Source: JAIBBG01 sp040381475 (GTDB lineage Bacteria > Bacteroidota > Bacteroidia > Flavobacteriales_D > Sanyastnellaceae). From it: 24,942 bases of DNA. The notes under the pieces were generated by a model. That model worked only from the letters and a program-made list of their open reading frames with translations. It was not told the DNA's origin and did not search any database. Of this stretch, positions 1-8,517 are shown piece by piece. A program made the position numbers and the translations under genes. The DNA lies in assembly GCA_040381475.1 (NCBI GenBank), contig JBEIHH010000040.1, forward strand, positions 1 to 24,942. Reading direction: 5' to 3'. How positions within the stretch are numbered: position 1 is the first letter of the stretch; the number at the start of each line of letters is the position of its first letter.

Positions 1-1073
1 TATTCCCGTTGATCGTCTTTCGAATCGCGTATGTCTTGCTTGCGCAGTGGATTTGAGCCGTATTCACGGAAATGTTTGCGCTGGCGGAAAACATCGCACG
101 CAGTGAAAATGGCCGCACGCATGGATGATTCATCTGCAATGCCTTGTCCTGCAATGTCATAACTGGTGCCATGATCTGGCGAGGTTCGAACTACTGGCAA
201 ACCGGCCGTGAAGTTCACGCCTCTATCGAATGCCAGTGCTTTGAATGGGGCCAGTCCTTGATCGTGATACATGGCTAACACTGCATCGAATTTTTTGTAC
301 GCGTTGCTTCCGAAGAAACCATCAGCGCCATAAGGTCCGTAAACTAAAAGCCCTTTTTCCGATGCTTCACGAACTGCCGGCAGAATGATTTCTTTCTCTT
401 CATTTCCAAGCAATCCATTGTCACCGGCGTGCGGATTCAATCCGAGAACCGCAATGCGCGGCTTGTTGATGCCAAAGTCACGCGTCAGACTTTCATTCAT
501 CAACTGAAGTTTCTCGTGAATTTTTTCTTTGGTGATTTTACCCGCTACATCTTTCAATGGCACATGACCTGTAACGATGCCAACCTTTAGAATGTCACTC
601 ACCAAAAACATCAGCACTTTTTCTGTACCGGCAAATTTGGCTAGATACTCCGTATGCCCGGGGAATTCAAAATCTTTGCTTTGAATTGTGTCTTTGTTGA
701 TTGGCGCCGTTACCAAAACATCCACCTTGTTGCTGGCTAAATCACTCACAGCCATCTCAAGACTTTTAAAAGCGAACGTACCCGCTTCTTTGTCTGCTTT
801 ACCTGGCTGGACGGGTCCTTTGTAGTCTTTCCAGCAGTTTACAAGATTCACTTTCTTGTGTACAGCTTCTGCGGCACTATTGATAGTGTTGTATTGAAAC
901 TCATCCGTGTGCATGGTTTTGCGATATACCTTCACCACTTCTGGGTGGGCGTAGATGATGGGTGTCAGGGAGTCCATCATGCGCGGATCTGAAAAGACTT
1001 TGATGATCGTTTCCATTCCTACACCGTTCGGATCTCCGCAGGTAACTGCTACTTTGATTTTGTGTTCGCTCAT
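1..1073 (-). CDS. pdxA: 4-hydroxythreonine-4-phosphate dehydrogenase PdxA (reaches left edge)
   Basis: NAD-dependent oxidation of 4-phosphohydroxy-L-threonine in the DXP-dependent pathway to pyridoxal phosphate; cytosolic. The protein starts MSEHKIKVAVTCGDPNGVG, a typical PdxA N-terminus. Substrate-binding H140-T141 lies in PGHTEYLA. The three metal-binding histidines of the family are at H170 (GHVPLKDV), H215 (NPHAG) and H270 (YHDQG), with the same spacing as in the E. coli enzyme (45 and 55 residues). I read 357 sense codons down to base 3; bases 2 and 1 give TA of the next codon, so the stop may lie exactly at the edge. That length is normal for the family. The gene follows pepA by 26 bases and is probably cotranscribed with it. 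No function linking the two is evident. Confidence 0.95.
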   Translation of the reverse strand, partial: MSEHKIKVAVTCGDPNGVGMETIIKVFSDPRMMDSLTPIIYAHPEVVKVYRKTMHTDEFQYNTINSAAEAVHKKVNLVNCWKDYKGPVQPGKADKEAGTFAFKSLEMAVSDLASNKVDVLVTAPINKDTIQSKDFEFPGHTEYLAKFAGTEKVLMFLVSDILKVGIVTGHVPLKDVAGKITKEKIHEKLQLMNESLTRDFGINKPRIAVLGLNPHAGDNGLLGNEEKEIILPAVREASEKGLLVYGPYGADGFFGSNAYKKFDAVLAMYHDQGLAPFKALAFDRGVNFTAGLPVVRTSPDHGTSYDIAGQGIADESSMRAAIFTACDVFRQRKHFREYGSNPLRKQDIRDSKDDQRE

Positions 1074-1099
1074 GTTCTTGATTCTTGCTGCCGTGGATA

Positions 1100-2533
1100 C
1101 TAGCAGTAGTTTTTACGAATGAAATCATATAACAGACGAACTCCGACACCAGATCCACCTTTCGTGCGATAACCGCTTGCTGCGTTGGAATATGCAGGGC
1201 CTGCAATGTCTATATGTATCCATGGATAATCAGTGAAATGCTGGAGGAATTTTCCTGCCGTGATTTGTCCGGCATTTCCACTGCCAAGGTTTTTCAAATC
1301 TGCAATGTCGCTTTTCATTTCGTCGCCATATTCTTTCCACATCGGGAATTGCACTGTGCGCTCCCAAACATGCATGCCGCTCTCAGCCAGATTATCCATA
1401 ACTTTTTGTTCGGCTGTTCCCATGATGGCACTTGCGTATGAACCAATGGCCCTAACCGCAGCTCCGGTCAAGGTTGCCAGATCGATACACAATTCCGGTT
1501 TGTATTGCTTTGCCCATACCAACGCATCTGCAAGAATGAGCCTGCCTTCGGCATCAGTATTCAGTACTTCAACGGTTGTGCCATCGCTCATGGTGATGAT
1601 GTCCTGTGGACAAACAGCATTCATACCTGGGCGGTTGTCAGTGGCTGGTACAAGTCCGATCACGTGCACAGGAAGCTGATTGCTGGCAATGGCGATCATG
1701 GCACCTACAACTGCTGCACCACCGCTCATGTCGCACTTCATTTCATCCATACTCCCTGGAGTAGGCTTTAGACTCAAACCGCCTGTATCGAAAACAACTC
1801 CTTTACCAACCAAGACAATTGGTTTTTTGTTTTTCGCCTTTTCATGTTTGTATTCCATTACAGTGAAAGTCGGTGGATCAATACTTCCTGCGTTTACCGC
1901 AAGGAGACCACCCATTTTCTTCGCCTCGATTTCTTTCTGATTGAGAACTTTCACGCTGAACCCCGCATCCTTACCCGCTTTTGCCATCTCTTTGCCAAAT
2001 TGTACAGCCGTGAGATACGAAACAGGTTCATTGATTAAGGTGCGCGCAAATTCTGTTGCGTCAACCAGATTTTGTAATTCCACTGCATCATCAGAACTTA
2101 CCTTCTTATCGCAGATGTGAATCGTATGCATTGGATTCTGACGCTTCCGCTTGTCTTTGAGGTATTTCAGAAACTGGTAATTGCCAAGCGCCATGCCTTC
2201 TGCTACCGCGAGAGAAAACTCTCCGTCTGATGTATGGTTGCTGATGCAAACCTCTGTTGACTTATTACCGTTCAGAGTTGCAAGAATCTGGTTGCCCTTC
2301 ATCCGCAATTTTTCGATCATCTCCGGATTCGGATTTTCTTTTTTGAGAGGCAGGTAAAAATGATAAACATTCAATTCCTGGAGGAAAATCATGTCTTTCT
2401 CATTCTCCAATTCTTTTTTGAAAAAGGAAATTTGTTGTTTGTCGAGATCTGTCAACTTGTTGAGCTCATCTTCGAAAAACAAAGTGATGTTGGATATATT
2501 GAGTAATGGGTTCTTAACGGATTTTATCAGCAT
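1100..2533 (-). CDS. pepA: Leucyl aminopeptidase, M17 family
   Basis: Cytosolic di-zinc/manganese exopeptidase that removes N-terminal amino acids from peptides. The 477-residue length fits the family. The C-terminal catalytic domain carries K244 and D249 (VGKGVVFDTGG), K256, D267 (KCDMSGG), and the family signature NTDAEGR with D327, E329 and R331. The N-terminal domain (about 1-160) is poorly conserved, as is usual. The ATG at 2533 is preceded by a TAACTTTG box about 24 bases upstream, which supports this start. pdxA follows closely on the same strand. The family assignment is certain; the precise peptide specificity is not readable from sequence. Confidence 0.96.
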   Translation of the reverse strand: MLIKSVKNPLLNISNITLFFEDELNKLTDLDKQQISFFKKELENEKDMIFLQELNVYHFYLPLKKENPNPEMIEKLRMKGNQILATLNGNKSTEVCISNHTSDGEFSLAVAEGMALGNYQFLKYLKDKRKRQNPMHTIHICDKKVSSDDAVELQNLVDATEFARTLINEPVSYLTAVQFGKEMAKAGKDAGFSVKVLNQKEIEAKKMGGLLAVNAGSIDPPTFTVMEYKHEKAKNKKPIVLVGKGVVFDTGGLSLKPTPGSMDEMKCDMSGGAAVVGAMIAIASNQLPVHVIGLVPATDNRPGMNAVCPQDIITMSDGTTVEVLNTDAEGRLILADALVWAKQYKPELCIDLATLTGAAVRAIGSYASAIMGTAEQKVMDNLAESGMHVWERTVQFPMWKEYGDEMKSDIADLKNLGSGNAGQITAGKFLQHFTDYPWIHIDIAGPAYSNAASGYRTKGGSGVGVRLLYDFIRKNYC

Positions 2534-2556
2534 GGCACAATTTCAATTTCTGTGGC

Positions 2557-2564
2557 CAAAGTTA
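2557..2564 (-). promoter_or_regulatory. Candidate -7 promoter box of pepA (TAACTTTG)
   Basis: Exact match to the Bacteroidota -7 consensus TAnnTTTG, with 23 bases between the box and the pepA ATG. I see no clear TTTG -33 element at the usual 19-21 base distance, so this rests on the -7 box and its position alone. Confidence 0.5.
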
Positions 2565-2753
2565 AGTGCCAACCCTGATATATGAAGTGTATTGTTGATA
2601 TACTGCAAGTATGTATTACCGGGTGTTCTGTAAAACTACTTTGCTCGTTGTTTCAGACACGGTTATGTCAACCAGCAAGGTCAGATTCTAACTTGCCGGT
2701 TAGGATCAGCAGAGGTGATACCCGATTGAACATTTGAACGAGTCCTGTGTCTA

Positions 2754-4316
2754 CTAAAAATTGTAGAAAACAGCCAATCTGGCGCCCGGCTGTACCATCC
2801 GGTGAGCAAGTGGATTGCCCCGGTCAATAATGACGGCGGATTGCCTGTAAAATAGTCCGGCCGAAACACTGATCCGGGGTGCAAATTCGTAATTGAGATT
2901 GATACCAATGTGTAGATCGGTTCGCCAGCGGGTATAATATTCATCCAGCCTAACCTCTGTATTGTCCATGCTCTGCCCGATCTCGGTGCCGCTGGTATCA
3001 GTAATCGGAGGAGTGGTCGTTATGTTTGCGTTGCTGTTAACATCCGATCTGGCGAACATAAAAAAGCCTCTGTAAGAATTTTGAACCCTTAATACAGGGC
3101 CGGCTTCTAAACCCAAAGTCAACTTGCCGAATTGTTTTTGCCATCCTAACATCAAGGGCACATTCACAGAGATATATTCATTGGTAGCCTTATGGTTTGA
3201 ATAAACGATGTCTTCGTTAAAAACCGTGTCTACGTTCATTACAATGACTGGTGGTCCTTCCGGATCAGGATATGTCTCTTCGTAACTGATTTGCTCAAAA
3301 TAACCGGAGTAACCGGTAGTGTCCTGCCAATTGTGTGTTTCTTTGAAGGAACTAGTTTCAATGCCGGCCGATAAATAGATTTGAGGCTGCAAGGCGTAGT
3401 GAACTGCCGCACCTAAACCAGTTCCTGTATGCGTTGTGGTGCGCGAAAGCAGTGCGTCTATCTGCTGAGGATTGTGGCCCCTGGATGCTCCGTGATAAGG
3501 ATCTGTTGCCATCGCATAAACGCCAACACGCCACTTGCTGAGTTTGCTCTGTTGTAAATTGAATACAGGCGGTGCAAGTGAAATAGGTGACATGGCGTCA
3601 TCCAAAATCTCCTCTTCTACCTGTGTGTATGTTCCATTGCTCATTGGCAAAGTCGATGGATCATCTTCATATGAGATAATTTGAGAAGGCGGAGCTACAA
3701 CTGAAATTTGCTGAACAGGTTCCGGTATTGGCTGCCCGAAAACAGTGGTTGTCCGAACGGAAGATCCATTGATAACGGAGCTCGCTTTATTGGCTGAATA
3801 ATCGGGTAGTGGTATACCTGAATTTCCCGAGTATTTGCCAGAATTTTCTGGCGTGTTGCTCGTTTTTGTTTTGCGTGCGACTTCTTTTTTAGGTTTTGAT
3901 ACAGCCTTGTCTGCAGAGGTTTGCTCAGCGTCAATCGCGCTCTTTTTATTGCTCTCCTGAGAACCACCCGGAGGGCTGACGGCTTCGGCCGAACTCCTAT
4001 TTTCGGAGTTGTTTTTCTCCGAATCAAGGACTGTTATCGCTTCTTCTGAGTTTCCTGCGGATTTTTCTGTTGCTGAAATATTTCCGTTTTCGGCGATAGG
4101 TTGCGCGCGCTCATCGCTGCCTGAGCTTATGAGAAAGATGATTCCCGCTACAAGTGCAGCAAAAAAGGCAAACCCAAGAAAACGACTTCTTCTGCGCTGA
4201 GATCTGGCTCGTATGCCTTCCCATAAGTGGAGAGGTGTTTCCTCTTCAACATCGTGCAATTTCTGCCTGAAAAGTTTGTCTATGTTATGTTCATCACGCC
4301 GGATAAGCATGCTCAT
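2754..4316 (-). CDS. Anti-sigma-like membrane protein with C-terminal beta-barrel-like domain
   Basis: A 520-residue protein of unknown exact function. Residues 1-45 are short, charged and cytosolic-looking. A hydrophobic helix at about 46-65 follows an arginine-rich stretch (RSQRRRSR), so the N-terminus should face the cytosol. Residues about 68-255 are a low-complexity Ser/Asn/Glu/Lys/Pro linker. From about 260 to the end there are alternating amphipathic strands (KWRVGVYAMATD, LGAAVHYAL, LTLGLEAGPVLRV, LHIGINLNYEFAP) ending in FYNF, a terminal aromatic as in outer-membrane barrels. The start overlaps the end of the sigma factor gene by 23 bases, which suggests translational coupling and a sensor or anti-sigma role. 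A later start at codon 3 is possible. The function is inferred from context only. Confidence 0.8.
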   Translation of the reverse strand: MSMLIRRDEHNIDKLFRQKLHDVEEETPLHLWEGIRARSQRRRSRFLGFAFFAALVAGIIFLISSGSDERAQPIAENGNISATEKSAGNSEEAITVLDSEKNNSENRSSAEAVSPPGGSQESNKKSAIDAEQTSADKAVSKPKKEVARKTKTSNTPENSGKYSGNSGIPLPDYSANKASSVINGSSVRTTTVFGQPIPEPVQQISVVAPPSQIISYEDDPSTLPMSNGTYTQVEEEILDDAMSPISLAPPVFNLQQSKLSKWRVGVYAMATDPYHGASRGHNPQQIDALLSRTTTHTGTGLGAAVHYALQPQIYLSAGIETSSFKETHNWQDTTGYSGYFEQISYEETYPDPEGPPVIVMNVDTVFNEDIVYSNHKATNEYISVNVPLMLGWQKQFGKLTLGLEAGPVLRVQNSYRGFFMFARSDVNSNANITTTPPITDTSGTEIGQSMDNTEVRLDEYYTRWRTDLHIGINLNYEFAPRISVSAGLFYRQSAVIIDRGNPLAHRMVQPGARLAVFYNF

Positions 4317-4845
4317 CTACTTTTTTTTTATTTATCAATTGCGCTTTGAGCGCCATTCTTGCTTTGGCCAGTTGTGAACGCGATGTGCCTTCACTGATAC
4401 CCATTGTTGCCGCAATTTCAGCGTGGTCATAGCCATCTATTGCAAACATGTTAAAGACTGTTCTGTAACCTTCAGGAAGTGCCGCAATCATTTTTAAAAG
4501 ATCCTGCTCCCCCATATCACTAAATGCATCGGGCGCGTTATCATCTGAATAAGGGCCATCCTCCTGAATGGAGGAATAAACCTTTCGGCTGCGAAGTTTG
4601 TTCAGTGCGGTATGCACAATCACACGACGTATCCATCCTTCGAGCGACCCATTGCCTGAATATGTGTTGATTTTATCAAAAACCCGTACAAAACCGTCCT
4701 GCAAAAAATCTTCAGCCTCTTGCTTGTTTCCTGCGTATCTCCTGCAAACGGCCATCATCTTCCCTGCATACCTTTTGTACAATTCAAAATGGTATGACTC
4801 GTGCCCTTTCAGGCACCCTTCTATCAATGATTTTTCGTCGGTCAC
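4294..4845 (-). CDS. RNA polymerase sigma factor, ECF (sigma-70) family
   Basis: A 183-residue sigma factor with only regions 2 and 4. Region 2 (about residues 20-85) includes EAEDFLQDGFVRVF, the core-binding and -10 recognition helix, and the GWIRRVIVHTALNKLRSRK stretch. Region 4 (about 118-172) has the helix-turn-helix LPEGYRTVFNMFAIDGYDH followed by EIAATMGISEGTSRSQLAKAR. It would direct polymerase to a small set of promoters. The next gene overlaps it and has an anti-sigma-like N-terminus, the usual arrangement in Bacteroidota. Near its end the coding strand has a run of nine A (4321-4329) encoding three lysines. Which genes it controls cannot be told here. Confidence 0.95.
   Translation of the reverse strand: MTDEKSLIEGCLKGHESYHFELYKRYAGKMMAVCRRYAGNKQEAEDFLQDGFVRVFDKINTYSGNGSLEGWIRRVIVHTALNKLRSRKVYSSIQEDGPYSDDNAPDAFSDMGEQDLLKMIAALPEGYRTVFNMFAIDGYDHAEIAATMGISEGTSRSQLAKARMALKAQLINKKKVDEHAYPA
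4321..4329 (-). other. A9 homopolymer run inside the sigma factor 3' end
   Basis: Nine consecutive A on the coding strand encode KKK near the C-terminus. With one A fewer the frame meets TAG immediately after the lysines; with one A more it reads AGA TGA, which overlaps the ATG of the downstream gene as ATGA. Runs of nine A are long enough for polymerase slippage. Confidence 0.8.
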
Positions 4846-5008
4846 CGGCGGTTATGAGTACTTCTGTCTAAAAGACAACATTTTGGTTCAATTCGCTGCC
4901 TGAATTACTTTTTTTCTTCAGACAAATTGTAACAAAATGATTCTGCAACGTCCTGCAACCAGCAGGTCCAAATGTTTTCTGGTCAGAATTGAAAACATGC
5001 TTTAGATA

Positions 5009-5950
5009 TCAAGTTCTTTTTGCAGCAGAATTGACATTGCGGCGCATTCCTTCAAGGCCAGCCCGGGATAGCGGTGAACGTTTGGTAAGGTCCGAAAACA
5101 AATCAGCCTCCATCTCCAGCCACTCTTTTTCTTTTAATTCCAAAATGAAATTCCGTGGGGAAAATCGCGGTTCGTTGTGAACGGTCGAGAATCGGTTCCA
5201 AGGACACACGTCCTGACACACATCGCATCCAAAAATCCAGTCGTCAAGTTTTTGGTGATAAGCATCGGGAATGGCTTCACGCAATTCTATGGTGAAGTAG
5301 GAAATGCATTTACTCCCGTCGACGACATATGGCTCAACAATGGCCTCTGTCGGACAAGCATCAATACAAGCAGTGCATGTGCCACAATAGTCTTTGACAG
5401 GACCATCAGGCGTTAACTCCAGATCAACTATTAATTCTGCGATGAAAAAAAATGATCCATGCCCTTTGTTGATCAGATTGCTGTTTTTTCCTATCCAGCC
5501 AAGTCCTGAATTTTTAGCCCAGGCTTTGTCCATAACAGGTGCGCTATCCACAAAGGCCCGTCCTTCAATGGAACCGAGATGTTCTGTCATGCGTGAAGAC
5601 AACTGTTTGAGCTTGTCTTTGACAACATAGTGATAATCTTCACCATAAGCATATTTGGAAATCCGGAGCGGGTTTTCAGGATCTCCTCCTGCGATTTCTT
5701 TCTCCGGAAAGTAATTGTATAACAATGAAATGACACTTTTAGCCCCCGGCACGAGCAGGCGCGGATCAAGGCGCTTGTCGAAATGGTTGGCCATATAGGC
5801 CATGCTGCCATGCATGTTCATATTCAGCCAATGCTCCAGCCTTGGTGCTTCCTCTTCCAGAAATTCCGCTTTCGAAAATCCACAAAATGAAAAACCAATC
5901 TCCCGGGAAATCCGGCGGATAAAGTTCTCTTGAGTTTCACCGTGCAGCAT
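5009..5950 (-). CDS. queG: Epoxyqueuosine reductase QueG
   Basis: Cobalamin-dependent reductase for the last step of queuosine synthesis, turning epoxyqueuosine into queuosine in tRNA. The 313-residue protein has DSAPVMDKAWAKNSGLGWIG at 135-154; the aspartate at 135 is the conserved candidate proton donor. Two [4Fe-4S] sites follow: C189-x2-C192-x2-C195-x3-C199-P and C242-x2-C245-x3-C249-P, with C215 between them supplying the remaining cysteine. The protein is shorter than the E. coli and B. subtilis forms (about 380 residues) and lacks most of their C-terminal extension. It starts 5 bases after ruvB ends, so the two are surely cotranscribed; queuosine and Holliday-junction genes have no known functional link here. 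Confidence 0.96.
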   Translation of the reverse strand: MLHGETQENFIRRISREIGFSFCGFSKAEFLEEEAPRLEHWLNMNMHGSMAYMANHFDKRLDPRLLVPGAKSVISLLYNYFPEKEIAGGDPENPLRISKYAYGEDYHYVVKDKLKQLSSRMTEHLGSIEGRAFVDSAPVMDKAWAKNSGLGWIGKNSNLINKGHGSFFFIAELIVDLELTPDGPVKDYCGTCTACIDACPTEAIVEPYVVDGSKCISYFTIELREAIPDAYHQKLDDWIFGCDVCQDVCPWNRFSTVHNEPRFSPRNFILELKEKEWLEMEADLFSDLTKRSPLSRAGLEGMRRNVNSAAKRT

Positions 5951-5955
5951 ACGGA

Positions 5956-6981
5956 TCAGAAGAGTTGACCGGGTCGCTGGTTTTTCAACTTGCCCAGATG
6001 TTTGTATGCAAGTTCTGTTACCTGTCTGCCTCTCGGCGTGCGCATGAGGAATCCTTCCTGTATCAAAAAGGGTTCATACACTTCTTCGATCGTTCCAGAA
6101 TCTTCGCCTACTGCAGTAGCTATGGTTGTAAGACCCACCGGTCCTCCTCCAAATTTGTCGAGAATGGTCACAAGAATTTTGTTGTCCATTTCATCAAGGC
6201 CATGTGTATCCACATTCAGAGCATTGAGTGAAAACTGTGTGATATCCAGATCCACCTGTCCTGTTCCTTTGATCTGGGCAAAATCGCGCACGCGTCGGAG
6301 AAGTGCATTGGCTATGCGCGGTGTGCCCCGGCTGCGGCGCGCCACTTCGAAAGCTGCTTCTTCTTTGATTTCAATATTCAATATATCGGAGCTGCGTTGA
6401 ACAATATCGGTAAGCGTTCTCGCATCGTAATAGGAGAGGCGTGCATTGATGCCAAACCGGGCACGCAAAGGCGAGGTGAGCAATCCGCTTCTCGTTGTTG
6501 CTCCTATAAGTGTGAATGGATTCAATTTGATCTGCACCGAGCGCGCGTTAGGTCCGGTATCAATTACCAGATCGATGCAGTAGTCTTCCATGGCAGAGTA
6601 CAGATATTCCTCTACTACTGGTGAAAGACGATGTATTTCGTCTATGAATAGTATATCGTTGGTTTCCAGATTCGTTAAAAGACCTGCAAGATCTGCCGGT
6701 TTATCGAGCACAGGCCCTGAAGTGGTTTTGATACCAACACCCATTTCGTTGGCAATGATATGTCCGAGTGTGGTTTTCCCCAGCCCGGGCGGGCCATGGA
6801 GCAATACATGATCAAGCGACTCGCTTCGTAGCTTGGCTGCCTTCACGAAAATCTCGAGATTTTCGAGAACTTGTTTCTGACCGGTGAAATCATCGAATGA
6901 TTTTGGACGCAGGACCCTGTCGATGTCCTTGTCGGTAATCTTCGATGCTTCTTCGCGGATATTAAAATCTTCTTCGCTCAT
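5956..6981 (-). CDS. ruvB: Holliday junction branch migration helicase RuvB
   Basis: AAA+ hexameric motor that, with RuvA, drives branch migration of Holliday junctions. The 341-residue length is typical. The N-terminal RPKSFDDFTGQ motif is at about 25-35, Walker A GPPGLGKT at 63-70, Walker B LFIDEIHRL at 111-119, and sensor 1 in LIGATTRSGLLTSPLRARFG. The C-terminal winged-helix DNA-binding domain contains RTPRGRQVTELAYKHLG. The gene sits 5 bases downstream of the barrel-type gene and 5 bases upstream of queG, so the three form one tight unit. ruvA and ruvC are not in the window. Confidence 0.98.
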   Translation of the reverse strand: MSEEDFNIREEASKITDKDIDRVLRPKSFDDFTGQKQVLENLEIFVKAAKLRSESLDHVLLHGPPGLGKTTLGHIIANEMGVGIKTTSGPVLDKPADLAGLLTNLETNDILFIDEIHRLSPVVEEYLYSAMEDYCIDLVIDTGPNARSVQIKLNPFTLIGATTRSGLLTSPLRARFGINARLSYYDARTLTDIVQRSSDILNIEIKEEAAFEVARRSRGTPRIANALLRRVRDFAQIKGTGQVDLDITQFSLNALNVDTHGLDEMDNKILVTILDKFGGGPVGLTTIATAVGEDSGTIEEVYEPFLIQEGFLMRTPRGRQVTELAYKHLGKLKNQRPGQLF

Positions 6982-6986
6982 TGATT

Positions 6987-7649
6987 TTATGGCTCCGGTA
7001 TCAGGTCGTGTTTTTTCGCCAACCGAAGCACTTCGTCAAATATCAGCCGAATTCTGATGACATAAACAGGTGATGTGAATTGTTGATTGATTTCTTTGTT
7101 GTTTTTAAGCATAATACGGTATCCTATTCCGCCTCCAACGCCAAGGATATTGAAAATCTTGTATTCCACACTCATACCAGGTTCATAGAGTAATACGTTG
7201 TCCTTTCTGATATTATGGCGCTCGCCATTTACTTCGTGTTGAATGAAGCTGTTTCCTATGCCAAATTGAACCGGCACCATGGCCTCCCATGGCCCTTTTT
7301 TGTAAAATGAGTATTCGATGAATGGCGCTATGTAGCGCATTTTTATCTGGGCATAATAAACTTCCCGGCCAACTATGATCTCTTCTGTGAGACTTGTTCC
7401 GATGAAGTTGTACCCAATGCCAACGGTGAGTGTTTTACGAAAATTTAGTCCTGCTTTGATACCATACACCTTCGCATGATTGCCGGTGATGAATGAATTA
7501 CGGGTATCAACTTTGAACGATGGAGTTGGCTTGTTGTGGAATACGTGATACAGCGAATCCGAAAGATTAATGGTCTGGGCTTTCATGTCCACACAAGAAG
7601 TGAGAAGGATGATCGCAGTGATCACTATGACGTTTGACTTCAAATTCAC
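6987..7649 (-). CDS. Unknown exported protein, probable outer-membrane beta-barrel
   Basis: I do not recognise a named family. The 220-residue protein starts with a hydrophobic segment VIVITAIILLTSCVDMKAQT, which could be a lipoprotein signal (lipobox LTSC) or a standard signal cut after KAQ. The rest is rich in alternating strands with aromatic residues (YGIKAGLNF, LTVGIGYNFIG, YYAQIKMRYIAPFIEYSFY, MSVEYKIFNILGVGGGIGYRI, YVIRIRLIF), as in small eight-stranded barrels. The start is GTG at 7649: an in-frame TAA lies 4 codons upstream with no ATG between. It is the first gene of a unit with ruvB and queG. The localisation is inferred, the function unknown. Confidence 0.75.
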   Translation of the reverse strand: MNLKSNVIVITAIILLTSCVDMKAQTINLSDSLYHVFHNKPTPSFKVDTRNSFITGNHAKVYGIKAGLNFRKTLTVGIGYNFIGTSLTEEIIVGREVYYAQIKMRYIAPFIEYSFYKKGPWEAMVPVQFGIGNSFIQHEVNGERHNIRKDNVLLYEPGMSVEYKIFNILGVGGGIGYRIMLKNNKEINQQFTSPVYVIRIRLIFDEVLRLAKKHDLIPEP

Positions 7650-7963
7650 TCTGTAAATTTATGCACTGTGACCCGCTTGTGTGATCACGGTGGTTGGAAC
7701 GGTGACAACAAATTGATTTGGCCTAATTGCTTTGTTGGAATTCACGGTGCGAGCCTAAACTTTGTTTTGTTTGGGTGATTCCAAAAAGCGTATGCTGTTT
7801 TTTTCGACCCAACGCAAACTACCGCGGATGGGTTTTAGATCGAATTTTGATTCCTCTCCAAAGCTAAGAGATCAAACAACTTTGTTCATATCGTTTTTCC
7901 GTATTCCGTCGTTGAAATTGGTATTTTGCGTTACACTATGTTGAAACATTAAACCTATAAACA
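7650..7963. other. Divergent intergenic region (314 bp)
   Basis: Spacer between the leftward GTG-start gene and the rightward small lipoprotein gene, so it should hold two outward promoters. I found no exact TAnnTTTG box. Near matches are TAAATTTA at 7654-7661 (leftward, almost touching the GTG) and TATGTTG at 7937-7943 (rightward, one base short, 20 bases before the ATG). No structured RNA or repeat was apparent. Confidence 0.5.
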
Positions 7964-8086
7964 ATGAAAAGAATTATTTTGCCGTTAACCTTAGCCTCCG
8001 TGCTCTTTCTTGCATCATGTTATAAAGAAATTGAATCACCTGTTGTCAATTCTTCCTCAGAAGTTACAGACAAGGGAACAATTTAA
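7964..8086 (+). CDS. Small lipoprotein, 40 residues
   Basis: The ATG at 7964 opens a 40-codon frame: a positively charged start (MKR), a hydrophobic stretch, then the lipobox LASC with the lipidated cysteine at residue 19. The mature peptide is only 22 residues, mostly polar (YKEIESPVVNSSSEVTDKGTI after the Cys), too small for an enzyme. It ends with TAA 11 bases before the next gene, with which it is probably cotranscribed. The clear lipoprotein signal is the main reason to believe it is real. I know no named family for it. Confidence 0.7.
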   Translation: MKRIILPLTLASVLFLASCYKEIESPVVNSSSEVTDKGTI

Positions 8087-8097
8087 TAATAGCCGAA

Positions 8098-8517
8098 ATG
8101 AAAAACACAATTCTGGTAATTATAGCAGCAGGTTACCTGCTTCTGTGCATTGATTCAAGTTCCAATGTCAATAAGTTGATTTCACCATTGATTGTATCTC
8201 CTGTCTTGATTGTAGCAACTTTGATTTTTGCGCCTAGAGTGTTTCCACTCAATGAAAAGAAATGGATGCCGTATGCTTTGGCTTACGTATTTTCCATTTT
8301 CCTTGGTGGTTTGGCCTTTGTATCCACAACTATCAAGCCTGAATTGGCCTATACATTTTCCATATTGAACTACATTGCTCTTATCATGGGTCTAGGTCTC
8401 CTTTGGTGGTACAACAAATCTACAGATGCAAGAGAAAGACCATTAGTTGTAAGACATGCGACGGTAGTCTTTGTTGGCGCATCTATGCTGAATCTGTTCT
8501 ATACGCTCACGTATTAG
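8098..8517 (+). CDS. Small integral membrane protein of unknown function
   Basis: A 139-residue protein with four or five hydrophobic segments at about 3-18, 28-45, 57-78, 84-103 and 120-137, and charged loops (LNEKKW, NKSTDARERPLVVRH). I recognise no domain. It lies 11 bases behind the small lipoprotein gene and is followed after about 205 bases by a hairpin terminator that would also stop the converging cytochrome oxidase operon. Being next to a respiratory operon could hint at oxidase biogenesis, but the strand is opposite and nothing in the sequence shows this. Confidence 0.75.
   Translation: MKNTILVIIAAGYLLLCIDSSSNVNKLISPLIVSPVLIVATLIFAPRVFPLNEKKWMPYALAYVFSIFLGGLAFVSTTIKPELAYTFSILNYIALIMGLGLLWWYNKSTDARERPLVVRHATVVFVGASMLNLFYTLTY

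Noticed and set aside
2689..2704. Small hairpin CTAAC/GTTAG downstream of the barrel-type gene
   Set aside because: Only five base pairs and no T run; not enough for a terminator.
3695..4027. Basic 110-codon frame within the linker of the 520-residue protein
   Set aside because: Overlaps a low-complexity region in another frame; composition artefact.
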